Shown: positions 41,049 through 49,066 of the stretch, piece by piece
How the letters are laid out: each line of letters starts with the position of its first letter
Position numbering within the stretch: position 1 is the first letter of the stretch
IMG/VR virus record: IMGVR_UViG_3300009161_000066
Coordinates: 1-50,348 of that record
Origin: a virus
Direction: 5' to 3' (one strand)
DNA length: 50,348 bases
Notes under the pieces: model-generated
The model's input: the letters and a program-made list of their open reading frames with translations, nothing else
Database searches by the model: none
Told to the model about the DNA's origin: nothing
Program-made: the position numbers and the translations under genes

Positions 41049-41899
41049 GTAAAATTAAAATTGCAGAGCTGTTTTACAGCATACAAGGTGAAGGACGCTA
41101 CATGGGCGTCCCGTCTGTGTTTCTGCGCACATTCGGATGTAATTTTAAATGTGCTGGCTTTGGTATGCCACGTGGAGAAATGAGTCATGAAGCCACTGAC
41201 ATTGCGGCCACGCATACGATGATTGAGTCTTTTATGAAGTATGAGGACTTGCCATTAGTCAGCACAGGCTGTGACAGCTATGCCAGTTGGCATCCAGACT
41301 TTAAAGATTTGTCGCCCATGCTCACAAGCGAAGCTATTGTAGAACGTATTATGGAGATTATTCCATTCCAGATGTGGCAAGACGAACATCTAGTAATTAC
41401 GGGCGGTGAACCTTTGTTAGGTTGGCAACGTGCGTATCCTGATTTGCTAAACAATCCTAAAATGAAGGCGTTAAAAGAGATTACGTTTGAAACAAACGGT
41501 ACTCAAAAACTTACACCAGAGTTTAAAGAATACTTGAGAAAGTGGAATAGTGTAGTAGGCAAGGAACTTACATTTTCAGTAAGTGCCAAACTTCCAGCAA
41601 GTGGTGAGAAGTGGGAAGAAGCCATTTGTCCAGAAGTAGTATGTGAATACGAACAAGTGGGCACAGCATATTTAAAATTTGTAGTGGCAACAGAGCAGGA
41701 TATTGCAGATGCCGAATGTGCTGTGGGTGCATTTCGTTCTGCAGGATTTAAAGGCCATGTGTACTTGATGCCGGTGGGTGGTGTGGAAAGTGTTTATACA
41801 CTCAACGCAAAGAATGTGGCACTAGCAGCCATGAAGCGTGGATGGCGTTATAGTGACCGTTTACAAGTGCCGTTATTTAAAAATGAGTGGGGAACTTAA
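41045..41899 (+). CDS. queE: QueE-like radical SAM protein
   Basis: 284 residues. The N-terminus FYSIQGEGRYMGVPSVFLR is the QueE signature. GCNFKC (C32, C36) starts the radical SAM cluster site, but the third Cys expected three residues later is missing. The likely third ligand is C76 in STGCDSYASWH, 39 residues on. LVITGGEPLL is the GGEP SAM-binding motif, and TFETNGTQ and FSVSAKLP follow. QueE converts 6-carboxytetrahydropterin to 7-carboxy-7-deazaguanine. The FdxA ferredoxin at 10847 may supply electrons (inference). Confidence 0.8.
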   Translation: MSKIKIAELFYSIQGEGRYMGVPSVFLRTFGCNFKCAGFGMPRGEMSHEATDIAATHTMIESFMKYEDLPLVSTGCDSYASWHPDFKDLSPMLTSEAIVERIMEIIPFQMWQDEHLVITGGEPLLGWQRAYPDLLNNPKMKALKEITFETNGTQKLTPEFKEYLRKWNSVVGKELTFSVSAKLPASGEKWEEAICPEVVCEYEQVGTAYLKFVVATEQDIADAECAVGAFRSAGFKGHVYLMPVGGVESVYTLNAKNVALAAMKRGWRYSDRLQVPLFKNEWGT

Positions 41900-42342
41900 T
41901 GATTAAGAATTTTTTCAAACGTATTACTGGAATTACAGCAATCGAAGAAGCCACTGCCAAAGCTATAGCTGTTTCTGAAGCAGCCCAATTAGAAGCAAGT
42001 AAAAAAGCGGCTGCGGCAATTAAGGCAGCAGAGGAAGCAATGTATAGTCCAAAAGAACGTGCAACTGCCAAGGGTGAACCTTGGGTGGCGGTTTTGGACA
42101 CACACGTCAATAAAGAAAATGTACGTAATGGCTTTTTTGAGCTTGACTGGAACGACCTGTTCGTGTTACAATTAAAGCAAGCTGGATATGGTTACGATGG
42201 TGACCCGGATGAGGAAATTGTAGATCGTTGGTTCAGAGACCTAGCCAAAAATATGTTAGGCGAAGAAGGGCAAGATACTACAAGAGGTGCAGGTTACATT
42301 AACGTGGTTCCGATTACAAAAGATAAATCAGAAGTTTCATGA
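41899..42342 (+). CDS. Conserved T4-like phage protein
   Basis: 147 residues from the ATG at 41899, overlapping the previous stop. An Ala-rich N-terminal helix (residues 14-47) is followed by a conserved block with KGEPWVAVLDTHVNKENVRN, GFFELDWNDLFVLQLKQAGY and EEIVDRWFRDLAKNML. That block recurs in T4-like marine phages; its function is not known. Confidence 0.5.
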   Translation: MIKNFFKRITGITAIEEATAKAIAVSEAAQLEASKKAAAAIKAAEEAMYSPKERATAKGEPWVAVLDTHVNKENVRNGFFELDWNDLFVLQLKQAGYGYDGDPDEEIVDRWFRDLAKNMLGEEGQDTTRGAGYINVVPITKDKSEVS

Positions 42343-43031
42343 CATCAATTGTAAAAATTACTAGTCCACTACCAGAAACTCCATATGCTCCATTCTGGGA
42401 TATTTCAATTGGGGTTTCTCAATGGGATGATATAAAAAAGATTGATATTATTAGAAATTGGCTTATTAATAATGAAATTAATATTAAAAATAAATATCCT
42501 GCTGTTCACGACGGTGGTACTAATTTAGGGCTGGACAGCGTTACTAGTAGATTTAGTCAATATAATCTTTTCAATTTTATAAACGAATGTCCGGAATTAG
42601 AAGATCTTCTTAATTTTTTAAGAAAATCTTGGATCGAGTTTGTATCTCAGGACAGAACACCTTATATTGATTTAGATATTGTCTGTTGGTTTAATTTAAT
42701 GCATGACACCCAGCAAGTTGCAGAACATAAACATGGTGCTCACCCGACTGCATATTTAAGTGGTAACATGTCATTAGACAACTATCATACTTCCACGCTA
42801 TACCGAAATTCTTTCTCAGACAGTACATATCTATCTATAAAAAATACCAAAGGTGAAATAACTATATTTCCCACTTATGTATATCATAAATCAGAAGAAT
42901 ATAAAGGTGGAAATACTCCTCGACTAACTATTGCGTTTGATTTACACATACATGAGGTAAATGACGGCGTTAAAAAGATTCCATTTATGACTAAATCAAT
43001 TTTTGATCAATTAGTACCCCAGAATGATTGA
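42339..43031 (+). CDS. 2-oxoglutarate/Fe(II) oxygenase-like protein
   Basis: 230 residues, AT-rich and less conserved than its neighbours. CWFNLMHDTQQVAEHKHGAH and FPTYVYHKSEEYKGGNTPR followed by LTIAFDLHI have the layout of the jelly-roll 2OG oxygenases common in marine phages: an HxH/HxD-like pair, a distal His and an Arg for 2-oxoglutarate. Substrate is unknown. Exact iron ligands cannot be fixed from sequence alone. Confidence 0.5.
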   Translation: MTSIVKITSPLPETPYAPFWDISIGVSQWDDIKKIDIIRNWLINNEINIKNKYPAVHDGGTNLGLDSVTSRFSQYNLFNFINECPELEDLLNFLRKSWIEFVSQDRTPYIDLDIVCWFNLMHDTQQVAEHKHGAHPTAYLSGNMSLDNYHTSTLYRNSFSDSTYLSIKNTKGEITIFPTYVYHKSEEYKGGNTPRLTIAFDLHIHEVNDGVKKIPFMTKSIFDQLVPQND

Positions 43032-43056
43032 CTTTAGCCAAATAGTAAGTTATAAT
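43028..43056 (+). promoter_or_regulatory. Sigma-70-type promoter
   Basis: TTGACT at 43028-43033, 17-base spacer, TATAAT at 43051-43056, upstream of the exonuclease gene at 43085. No clear ribosome site lies in the short leader. Confidence 0.7.
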
Positions 43057-43084
43057 TGTATATCATTAATTACTTGAACATATC

Positions 43085-44068
43085 ATGACATATATTATAG
43101 TCGACACTGCTAATACATTTTTTCGTGCTCGTCATGTGGTGCAGGGCAATGCCGATATCAAACTAGGTATGGCATTTCACATTACTTTCAACAGCATTAA
43201 AAAAGCATGGCAGGATTTTGATGGCAGTCATGTAGTATTCTGCCTTGAAGGTCGGTCGTGGCGTAAGGACTTTTACAAGCCTTATAAAGCAAACAGACAA
43301 GAAACTCGTAGTGCTATGACTGTTAAAGAACAAGAAGAAGATAAGTTATTCTGGGAAGCGTTTGATGAGTTTAAAAACTTCATAACAGAAAAGACTAACT
43401 GCACAGTATTGCAACATAAACAACTAGAAGCAGATGATTTGATTGCTGGATTCATTCAGATGCATCCAGAAGCAAAACATGTTATTATCAGCACTGACGG
43501 AGACTTTGCACAATTAGTAAGTCCCACTGTTAGTCAATATAATGGTGTAGGTGATTTACATATTACACACGAAGGCATCTTTGATGCTAAGGGCAAACCT
43601 GTTAAAGATAAAAAGACCGGTGAAGCAAAGCCCGCACAAGATCCAGAATGGATGCTATTTGAAAAATGTATGCGTGGCGATACTAGCGACAATGTCTTCT
43701 CGGCCTATCCCGGAGTTCGTACTAAGGGTACTAAGAATAAAGTTGGTTTACAAGAAGCGTTTGAAGATCGTAAATCCAAAGGCTATGCGTGGAACAATCT
43801 CATGTTGCAACGTTGGTCTGACCATAACGGACAAGAACATCGTGTGCTAGAAGATTATCAACGTAATGTACAGCTCTGCGATTTAACTGCACAACCTGCA
43901 GACATTCGTAATTTTATTACTGAAACTATCAAAATTAATGCAGTACCTAAGACTGTTGATCAAGTTGGTATTCGTATGTTAAAATTTTGTAACACATGGG
44001 ACATGAAAAAGATTGCTGACAACATTCAGCAATATGCTGTTCCATTCCAGGCAAAATATAATAAATGA
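43085..44068 (+). CDS. rnh: 5'-3' exonuclease (RNase H/FEN family)
   Basis: 327 residues, close to T4 RNase H. Acidic metal-binding motifs in order: IIVDTANTFFRA near the start, LEADDLIAGF (about 117-126), STDGDFAQL (about 138-146) and RGDTSDNV (about 196-203). KDFYKPYKANRQETR is the arginine/lysine-rich substrate helix. It would remove RNA primers and flaps during lagging-strand synthesis. It is transcribed from its own promoter. Confidence 0.85.
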   Translation: MTYIIVDTANTFFRARHVVQGNADIKLGMAFHITFNSIKKAWQDFDGSHVVFCLEGRSWRKDFYKPYKANRQETRSAMTVKEQEEDKLFWEAFDEFKNFITEKTNCTVLQHKQLEADDLIAGFIQMHPEAKHVIISTDGDFAQLVSPTVSQYNGVGDLHITHEGIFDAKGKPVKDKKTGEAKPAQDPEWMLFEKCMRGDTSDNVFSAYPGVRTKGTKNKVGLQEAFEDRKSKGYAWNNLMLQRWSDHNGQEHRVLEDYQRNVQLCDLTAQPADIRNFITETIKINAVPKTVDQVGIRMLKFCNTWDMKKIADNIQQYAVPFQAKYNK

Positions 44069-44105
44069 ATGAATGTCCTGTACTACCTATTAAAAGGAAA
44101 TAAAA

Positions 44106-44582
44106 ATGAATTTAAAAGCAAAACCCATTGTTGATGGAAAATTTTGGATTGTAGAAGAAGATGGTGAGAAGGTTGCTATCTTACATAAAAAAGAAAATAA
44201 CAAGTTTATGTTAAGCTCTAAAGAAGGTGAGATTTACTTTAATAGAAAAGATGATTTAACTAAACGATTTGGCAAGGACTTTTTTCTAGTTAGCGATAAG
44301 GTAAAAATTACACACGAAGAAGTGCGTGACGTATATGAGTATCCGACTAGTTGTAGGCCATATAATCCCCTGTTCAATGTACAACGTAAGTTACCATTGT
44401 TTACCAAGAGTCAGGCCAGCAAGAGTCTGTATTGTGCTGGATATTACACAATTAAGTTTGACAAAGGCTGGGTTAAATCATTCTGTCCCAAGTTAATTAC
44501 AGTTGAGCGGTATCCAACTAAAGGTCCGTTTAAAAGTGAACTTGAAATGAAACAGGTACTATCGAATGCCAAATCCGATTAA
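44106..44582 (+). CDS. Conserved T4-like phage protein
   Basis: 158 residues with ribosome site aaaaggaaa. VYEYPTSCRPYNPLFNVQRK, then LPLFTKSQASKSLYCAGYY and FCPKLITVERYPTKGPFKS, are strongly conserved in T4-like marine phages. The protein is beta-rich at the N-terminus. Its role is unknown; its place next to the exonuclease hints at DNA metabolism. Confidence 0.55.
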   Translation: MNLKAKPIVDGKFWIVEEDGEKVAILHKKENNKFMLSSKEGEIYFNRKDDLTKRFGKDFFLVSDKVKITHEEVRDVYEYPTSCRPYNPLFNVQRKLPLFTKSQASKSLYCAGYYTIKFDKGWVKSFCPKLITVERYPTKGPFKSELEMKQVLSNAKSD

Positions 44583-44808
44583 TACTGCGCCTATCCAACA
44601 GTTTATACAACAGGTAAAGGCTGCTGATATTACTCAGCAACGAGAAATTAAGTTAGACATTAAAACTGCCAAAGCACTTGCGTATTGTTTAGGTGAAGTT
44701 AGTGCTAAATTGCTTGAAGATTACGATACAATATTCAGACGATTAGAATCAAGCTCCGGTGGAGCAGTCACAGTACAGATGGACGGGGGCGGGTTTTCCA
44801 CCAATTGA
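44566..44808 (+). CDS. Small conserved phage protein
   Basis: 80 residues, overlapping the upstream gene by 17 bases. Mostly helical: IQQFIQQVKAADITQQREIK, LDIKTAKALAYCLGEVSAKL and LLEDYDTIFRRLES, followed by a Gly-rich VQMDGGGFSTN tail. Function unknown. Confidence 0.5.
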   Translation: MPNPINTAPIQQFIQQVKAADITQQREIKLDIKTAKALAYCLGEVSAKLLEDYDTIFRRLESSSGGAVTVQMDGGGFSTN

Positions 44809-44810
44809 AT

Positions 44811-44818
44811 GATAAATA
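44811..44818 (+). promoter_or_regulatory. Late-type promoter motif GATAAATA
   Basis: T4-late-like motif just after the stop at 44808, 30 bases before the ATG at 44849. It is the fourth identical copy in the window. Confidence 0.5.
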
Positions 44819-44848
44819 TATGCGTACATAATATAGGACGCATACTTC

Positions 44849-45133
44849 ATGTCAAGACCCAAACCCACTGTTCTGTTAGAATACATTAATAAAAAGAACT
44901 ATAAAAGCGAGCAAGTTCTTAGCGCAGAGGCTATCTGGGCAGTATTCTATAAACAAGAACCGTTTAATTTAAAATCAGCAAGTAGCATTACTAGCTATCC
45001 TGGACCTAAGTACAAGAAGGTCTCGTTTAGTAATCCAGGTCATGCACACAATCTTGCAAAGAAACTCAATCAAATGTTTAACTGTGATGACTTTGAAGTA
45101 GTCAAGTTAACCAGCGGCGAAATTATCAAATGA
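44849..45133 (+). CDS. Small conserved phage protein
   Basis: 94 residues. KPTVLLEYINKKNYKSEQVL, SAEAIWAVFYKQEPFNLKS and HAHNLAKKLNQMFNCDDFEV are typical of a small alpha/beta protein found in T4-like marine phages. Its function is unknown. It overlaps the next gene by ATGA. Confidence 0.5.
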   Translation: MSRPKPTVLLEYINKKNYKSEQVLSAEAIWAVFYKQEPFNLKSASSITSYPGPKYKKVSFSNPGHAHNLAKKLNQMFNCDDFEVVKLTSGEIIK

Positions 45134-45537
45134 TTTCAAAAGAGACCTACACCAAAATATTCCTGCAACAAAAGGAAAAAAGTATAGATAGTGCCAATGT
45201 CAAGCATCATATGTACAAATGGTGGCAAAGTCACCGATCAAAAGAAATTGGCGGACTACGATTAAGTGACGAGGGTTTTGAATTTCTAACTGACGAATTG
45301 GGTTTGAAAAGTTATGAGATTCCATTTACTGAGCCAATTGAACTAAGTCCCCAAACTATCATATTTTTTGATAGATCAATGGACGGCCCGTATTTTCTCA
45401 CAAACCAAAGTATTACTGTATTTTCCGAAAAGAAATCTTTTGAGCTGTACATGTTTTCGGACGACATTCGAAAATACGGACTTGTTAAGGCAATGAACGC
45501 CCAAAATAAAGATAGCCAAACGGACGAAAACTCCTAA
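45130..45537 (+). CDS. Conserved phage protein of unknown function
   Basis: 135 residues. HMYKWWQSHRSKEIGGLRL, SDEGFEFLTDELGLKSYEI and GPYFLTNQSITVFSEKKSFE form a conserved block in T4-like marine phages. The C-terminal 12 residues are polar and disordered. No motif. Confidence 0.5.
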   Translation: MISKETYTKIFLQQKEKSIDSANVKHHMYKWWQSHRSKEIGGLRLSDEGFEFLTDELGLKSYEIPFTEPIELSPQTIIFFDRSMDGPYFLTNQSITVFSEKKSFELYMFSDDIRKYGLVKAMNAQNKDSQTDENS

Positions 45538-45544
45538 AAAGAAG

Positions 45545-45573
45545 TTGACAGGGACGCTGTTACGCTGTATAAT
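45545..45573 (+). promoter_or_regulatory. Perfect-consensus sigma-70 promoter
   Basis: TTGACA at 45545-45550, 17-base spacer, TATAAT at 45568-45573. The moxR-like gene begins at 45622 with a caggag ribosome site. Confidence 0.85.
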
Positions 45574-45621
45574 AGCTACATAGACAGTAAGATAACAACG
45601 CTTTTTAACCCAGGAGTATAT

Positions 45622-46719
45622 ATGAGCGAGATCCTTTCACGTACCGTTGGCCCTAAGGCTGCTAAAAAATCCCTTCGCCGTGCTTTTAAAGCCAATCGTC
45701 CGCTGTTCCTTTGGGGACCTCCTGGAATTGGTAAAAGCGATATCGTAAAGCAAATGGGCGTTGAGCTCGAAGCTCACGTTATTGACATCCGTTTGAGCCT
45801 ATGGGATCCCACTGATATTAAAGGTATTCCATTTTTTAACAGCACCGTTAATAAAATGGAATGGGCTCCCCCTACTGAATTGCCCGACGAAGTTATGGCA
45901 GCTAAGTACAAGAAAATCATCTTGTTCTTGGACGAAATGAACTCTGCGGCTCCTGCTGTTCAGGCAGCGGCTTACCAATTAGTGCTGAACCGTAAGGTTG
46001 GTACTTACCGCTTGCCTGACAACGTTTTGATTGTTGCCGCTGGCAACCGTGAAACGGACAGAGGTGCTACTTTCCGTATGCCTGCTCCGTTGGCTAACCG
46101 TTTCGTTCACTTGGAAATGCGTGTTGATTGGGATGATTACTTTGGCTGGGCTACTGAAAACAAAATCCACAAGGACGTGGTTGGCTTTTTGACTTTCTCC
46201 AAGAAAGACCTGTACGACTTTGATCCAAAGTCAGCATCACGTGCCTTTGCTACTCCTCGTAGTTGGGCGTTTGTTAGCGAACTGTTGTTTGATGACGACG
46301 AAGATGACAGCACAATGACTGACTTGATTTCGGGTGCGGTCGGTGAAGGTCTTGCAGTTAAGTTTATGGCTCATCGTAAGATTAGCTCAAAATTGCCTGA
46401 CCCTACAGATATTTTAACGGGCAAAGTTAAGAAAATGGACACCAAGGAAATTAGTGCCATGTACTCTTTGACAGTGTCATTGTGCTATGAATTGAAAGAT
46501 GCCAGCGACAAAAACGACAAGAAGTTCAACGATAAAGTTAACTACTTCTTCCAATTTATGATGGATAATTTTGAAACTGAATTGGTTGTAATGGGTACCA
46601 AACTTGCATTGACTCAATACCAATTGCCGTTGGATCCAGATGAGATCAAATGTTTTGATGACTTCCATGCCAAATATGGTAAGTACATTGCGGCCGCTAC
46701 AGATAAACATTCACGCTAA
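45622..46719 (+). CDS. moxR: MoxR-type AAA+ ATPase
   Basis: 365 residues. Walker A GPPGIGKS (32-39), Walker B ILFLDEMNSA (D104, E105), then VLIVAAGNRETDRGA and the RxMPAPLANRFVHL region with the sensor/arginine residues. MoxR ATPases work with VWA-domain partners as metal chelatase-like or protein-remodelling machines; such a partner is the next gene. Codon use is visibly richer in C/G-ending codons than its neighbours, which may reflect high expression or transfer. A full-consensus promoter precedes it. Confidence 0.85.
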   Translation: MSEILSRTVGPKAAKKSLRRAFKANRPLFLWGPPGIGKSDIVKQMGVELEAHVIDIRLSLWDPTDIKGIPFFNSTVNKMEWAPPTELPDEVMAAKYKKIILFLDEMNSAAPAVQAAAYQLVLNRKVGTYRLPDNVLIVAAGNRETDRGATFRMPAPLANRFVHLEMRVDWDDYFGWATENKIHKDVVGFLTFSKKDLYDFDPKSASRAFATPRSWAFVSELLFDDDEDDSTMTDLISGAVGEGLAVKFMAHRKISSKLPDPTDILTGKVKKMDTKEISAMYSLTVSLCYELKDASDKNDKKFNDKVNYFFQFMMDNFETELVVMGTKLALTQYQLPLDPDEIKCFDDFHAKYGKYIAAATDKHSR

Positions 46720-46736
46720 TTTGTAGCCAAAGTCAA

Positions 46737-46765
46737 TTGACAGGACCCGCGGGTCCTGTTATAAT
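46737..46765 (+). promoter_or_regulatory. Consensus sigma-70 promoter with palindromic spacer
   Basis: TTGACA at 46737-46742, 17-base spacer, TATAAT at 46760-46765. The spacer is occupied by the perfect palindrome CAGGACCCGCGGGTCCTG (46741-46758), an arrangement typical of operators. Confidence 0.8.
46741..46758. promoter_or_regulatory. 18-bp perfect palindrome, candidate operator
   Basis: CAGGACCCGCGGGTCCTG reads the same on both strands and fills the space between the -35 and -10 boxes. It is markedly GC-rich in an AT-rich region and lacks a T-run, so an operator (or RNA-polymerase-spacing element) is more likely than a terminator. Confidence 0.6.
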
Positions 46766-46796
46766 ATATACATACAGTAAATATTTAGGAGCAGAA

Positions 46797-47972
46797 ATGA
46801 CAAGTTATTTAGACCCAATTGTTGACAAGATTGTTGTTGCACGAGTTGGATTGCTGTTACGCCATCCGTTCTTTGGCAACATGGCTACCCGGCTTAGAAT
46901 TGAAGATGCTACCGCTTGGTGTGCTACCGCTGCCACCGACGGACGTCACTTGTATTACAATCGAGACTTCTTCGAAGATCTAACTGTTAAGCAGGTTGAG
47001 TTTGTTGTTGCACACGAAATCCTGCATAATGTGTTTGAGCATATGCTTCGTGTAGAAGGCCGTGATCGCAAAGTTTGGAACATTGCCGCTGACTACACTG
47101 TTAATGGCACATTGGTACGTGATCGTATTGGTGAAGTTCCTCCAAAGATTAAAATCTTCCATGACCCAAAACACTACGGCAAAAGTTCAGAACAAGTGTA
47201 CGATGAAATTTTTGGTGAGATGGATGACCAAGAATTAGATGCACTTGGAGAATTACTCGACGAGCACATTGATTGGGAGAAGGAAGGCAAAGGTCGTCCT
47301 GCATACTCAAAAGAAGAGCTCAAGCAAATCCGTGATGAGATCAAAGAAGCTATGATGACTGCGGCGCAGGCTGCGGGTGCGGGAAATGTGCCGGCAGAGA
47401 TTGGACGCATGATCAAAGAGCTTACTGAGCCTAAGATGAACTGGCGTGAAATTTTACGTCAACAAATCCAAAGCACTATTAAAAGTGACTATACTTTTAT
47501 GCGGCCAAATCGTAAGGGCTGGCACATGAGTGCAATTCTTCCGGGCACTAACTATGCCGAAACAATTGATATTTGTATTGCTATCGATATGTCAGGGTCA
47601 ATTGGAGATGATCAAGCTAAAGACTTTATTAGCGAGATCAAAGGCATTATGGAAGAATACAAAGACTACAAAATTAAAGTGTGGTGCTTTGATACCAGAG
47701 TCTATAATGAACAAGACTTTGACGGATATAACGATGACATTATGGAATACCAAGTTAAAGGTGGTGGTGGTACTGACTTTGATGCTAACTGGACTTACAT
47801 GAAAGAACACGACATTAACCCTAAGAAGTTTATCATGTTCACAGATGGATATCCCTGGAGCTCATGGGGTGATGAAAACTACTGTGATACAGTATTCATC
47901 ATCCACGGTAATACTAGTATTGTACCACCCTTTGGAGCTCACGCTTACTATGAGTTTAGTGATAAAACTTGA
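46797..47972 (+). CDS. Metallopeptidase-like plus VWA domain protein
   Basis: 391 residues from the ATG at 46797. The N-terminal domain carries VAHEILHNVFEH, an HExxH site (H73, E74, H77), as in the DUF2201-type metallopeptidase-like family. The C-terminal VWA domain has an intact MIDAS: DMSGS (D264, S266, S268), GGGGTDF and FTDGYP. It is the likely partner of the MoxR ATPase at 45622, as in other MoxR-VWA pairs. Target is unknown. It is separately regulated from a promoter containing a palindrome. Confidence 0.75.
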   Translation: MTSYLDPIVDKIVVARVGLLLRHPFFGNMATRLRIEDATAWCATAATDGRHLYYNRDFFEDLTVKQVEFVVAHEILHNVFEHMLRVEGRDRKVWNIAADYTVNGTLVRDRIGEVPPKIKIFHDPKHYGKSSEQVYDEIFGEMDDQELDALGELLDEHIDWEKEGKGRPAYSKEELKQIRDEIKEAMMTAAQAAGAGNVPAEIGRMIKELTEPKMNWREILRQQIQSTIKSDYTFMRPNRKGWHMSAILPGTNYAETIDICIAIDMSGSIGDDQAKDFISEIKGIMEEYKDYKIKVWCFDTRVYNEQDFDGYNDDIMEYQVKGGGGTDFDANWTYMKEHDINPKKFIMFTDGYPWSSWGDENYCDTVFIIHGNTSIVPPFGAHAYYEFSDKT

Positions 47973-48522
47973 TCCTGATGCATTCAGCGCAGGGCAAATT
48001 CAAAGTAAGATTTGGGCGGCACGTGAATTAGAACCAGTAGTGGCTCAACTAAAAATTGAGCCACTACGCATTGCCATCCTCGGTGGATGGTATGCTTTGT
48101 TGCATTTTATTTTGCAATCAAGAGAACGTGTGGCTATTGAGTATTGTAGATCATATGATATCGATGCAAGTGTGTGCATGGATGCAAATTTGATTAATAA
48201 CTCATGGGAAATAAATGATTGGCAGTTTAGATCATTCCCCCGAGATGCTAATAAAGCTACATATGACGATAACATTAATTTAGTAGTTAATACATCAACT
48301 GAGCACTTCGATAGTCAAGATTGGTTTGATCGTATTCCCAGCGGCACGCTATGTCTATTCCAAGGTAATGATCTGGACATTAAAGATCACACTCGACGTC
48401 CAACAGATTTAGATCACTTTAAGGCGTTATGGCCATTACAGAAAGAGCTATTTTCAGGATCAATGTATTTTGATTTTAAAGAAGATTCATATACAAGATA
48501 CATGACAATTGGATTAAAATAA
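47950..48522 (+). CDS. Class I methyltransferase-like protein
   Basis: 190 residues from the ATG at 47950, overlapping the end of the VWA gene by 23 bases. RIAILGGWYALLHFIL replaces the usual glycine-rich motif I, and CRSYDIDASVCMDANLI gives the acidic strand-2 end. NLVVNTSTEHFDSQDWF and IPSGTLCLFQGNDLD correspond to the later strands. The family is frequent in T4-like marine phages; no substrate is known. Loss of the canonical GxGxG makes activity uncertain. Confidence 0.55.
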   Translation: MSLVIKLDPDAFSAGQIQSKIWAARELEPVVAQLKIEPLRIAILGGWYALLHFILQSRERVAIEYCRSYDIDASVCMDANLINNSWEINDWQFRSFPRDANKATYDDNINLVVNTSTEHFDSQDWFDRIPSGTLCLFQGNDLDIKDHTRRPTDLDHFKALWPLQKELFSGSMYFDFKEDSYTRYMTIGLK

Positions 48523-48800
48523 TGGCATTAAAGAACGGCAAGGTTAACATCCTTAATACATTAGATTTGAGGAAAGTTAATTTTCCCTCACCGCATTTTC
48601 ATTATGCACTATTATCAAAGTATACGCCTACCTATCATAAAACGATAGATACATGGATTTATCAACATCTTAATAGTCGTTACTATGTAGGTCAAGCTGT
48701 TGATTTAGTGGACAATACTATTGTATTTGTCACTAAGATTGGGTTTGAACAAGAGAAAGAACTTAGTTTTTTCAAACTTGCTTGCCCACATTTAATCTAA
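48522..48800 (+). CDS. Small conserved phage protein
   Basis: 92 residues starting at a TAATG junction. NFPSPHFHYALLSKYTPTYH and WIYQHLNSRYYVGQAVDLVD recur in T4-like marine phages. Beta-rich; no motif. It is followed by a TATAAT at 48820-48825 without a good -35 element. Confidence 0.5.
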   Translation: MALKNGKVNILNTLDLRKVNFPSPHFHYALLSKYTPTYHKTIDTWIYQHLNSRYYVGQAVDLVDNTIVFVTKIGFEQEKELSFFKLACPHLI

Positions 48801-48843
48801 CTGCTAATTAATAAGCATATATAATTTATACAAGGAGGTCATT

Positions 48844-49065
48844 ATGACTGAAGAAACAAACCAAGCAGTTGCTCCGGAAGCAGCCCCGCAGCAAGAAGGG
48901 GCAGAATTAACTATTACTGATTTGAACAACATGAAATCAATCATCGATGTTGCAAGTCAACGTGGCGCATTTAAACCAAACGAAATGGTATTAATTGGAC
49001 AAACATATAATAAGTTATCTGCCTTCTTAGATACCGTAGCAAAAACAGCTAAGCCAGGAGTTTAA
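48844..49065 (+). CDS. Small conserved phage protein
   Basis: 73 residues with a full-strength ribosome site (aaggaggt). A disordered Ala/Pro/Glu/Gln N-terminus is followed by a conserved helical block (LTITDLNNMKSIIDVASQRG, AFKPNEMVLIGQTYNKL). It is common in T4-like marine phages and has no assigned function. Confidence 0.55.
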   Translation: MTEETNQAVAPEAAPQQEGAELTITDLNNMKSIIDVASQRGAFKPNEMVLIGQTYNKLSAFLDTVAKTAKPGV

Positions 49066-49066
49066 T

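Noticed and set aside
44106-44582. QueD or QueC candidate, because of its place near the deazaguanine genes.
   Set aside because: No HxH zinc site with an upstream His in the right position and no SGGxDS motif; it belongs to an unassigned conserved phage family.
46741-46765. Palindrome as a terminator for the moxR gene.
   Set aside because: The stem is followed by TTATAATATA rather than a T-run, and it is positioned exactly between promoter boxes.
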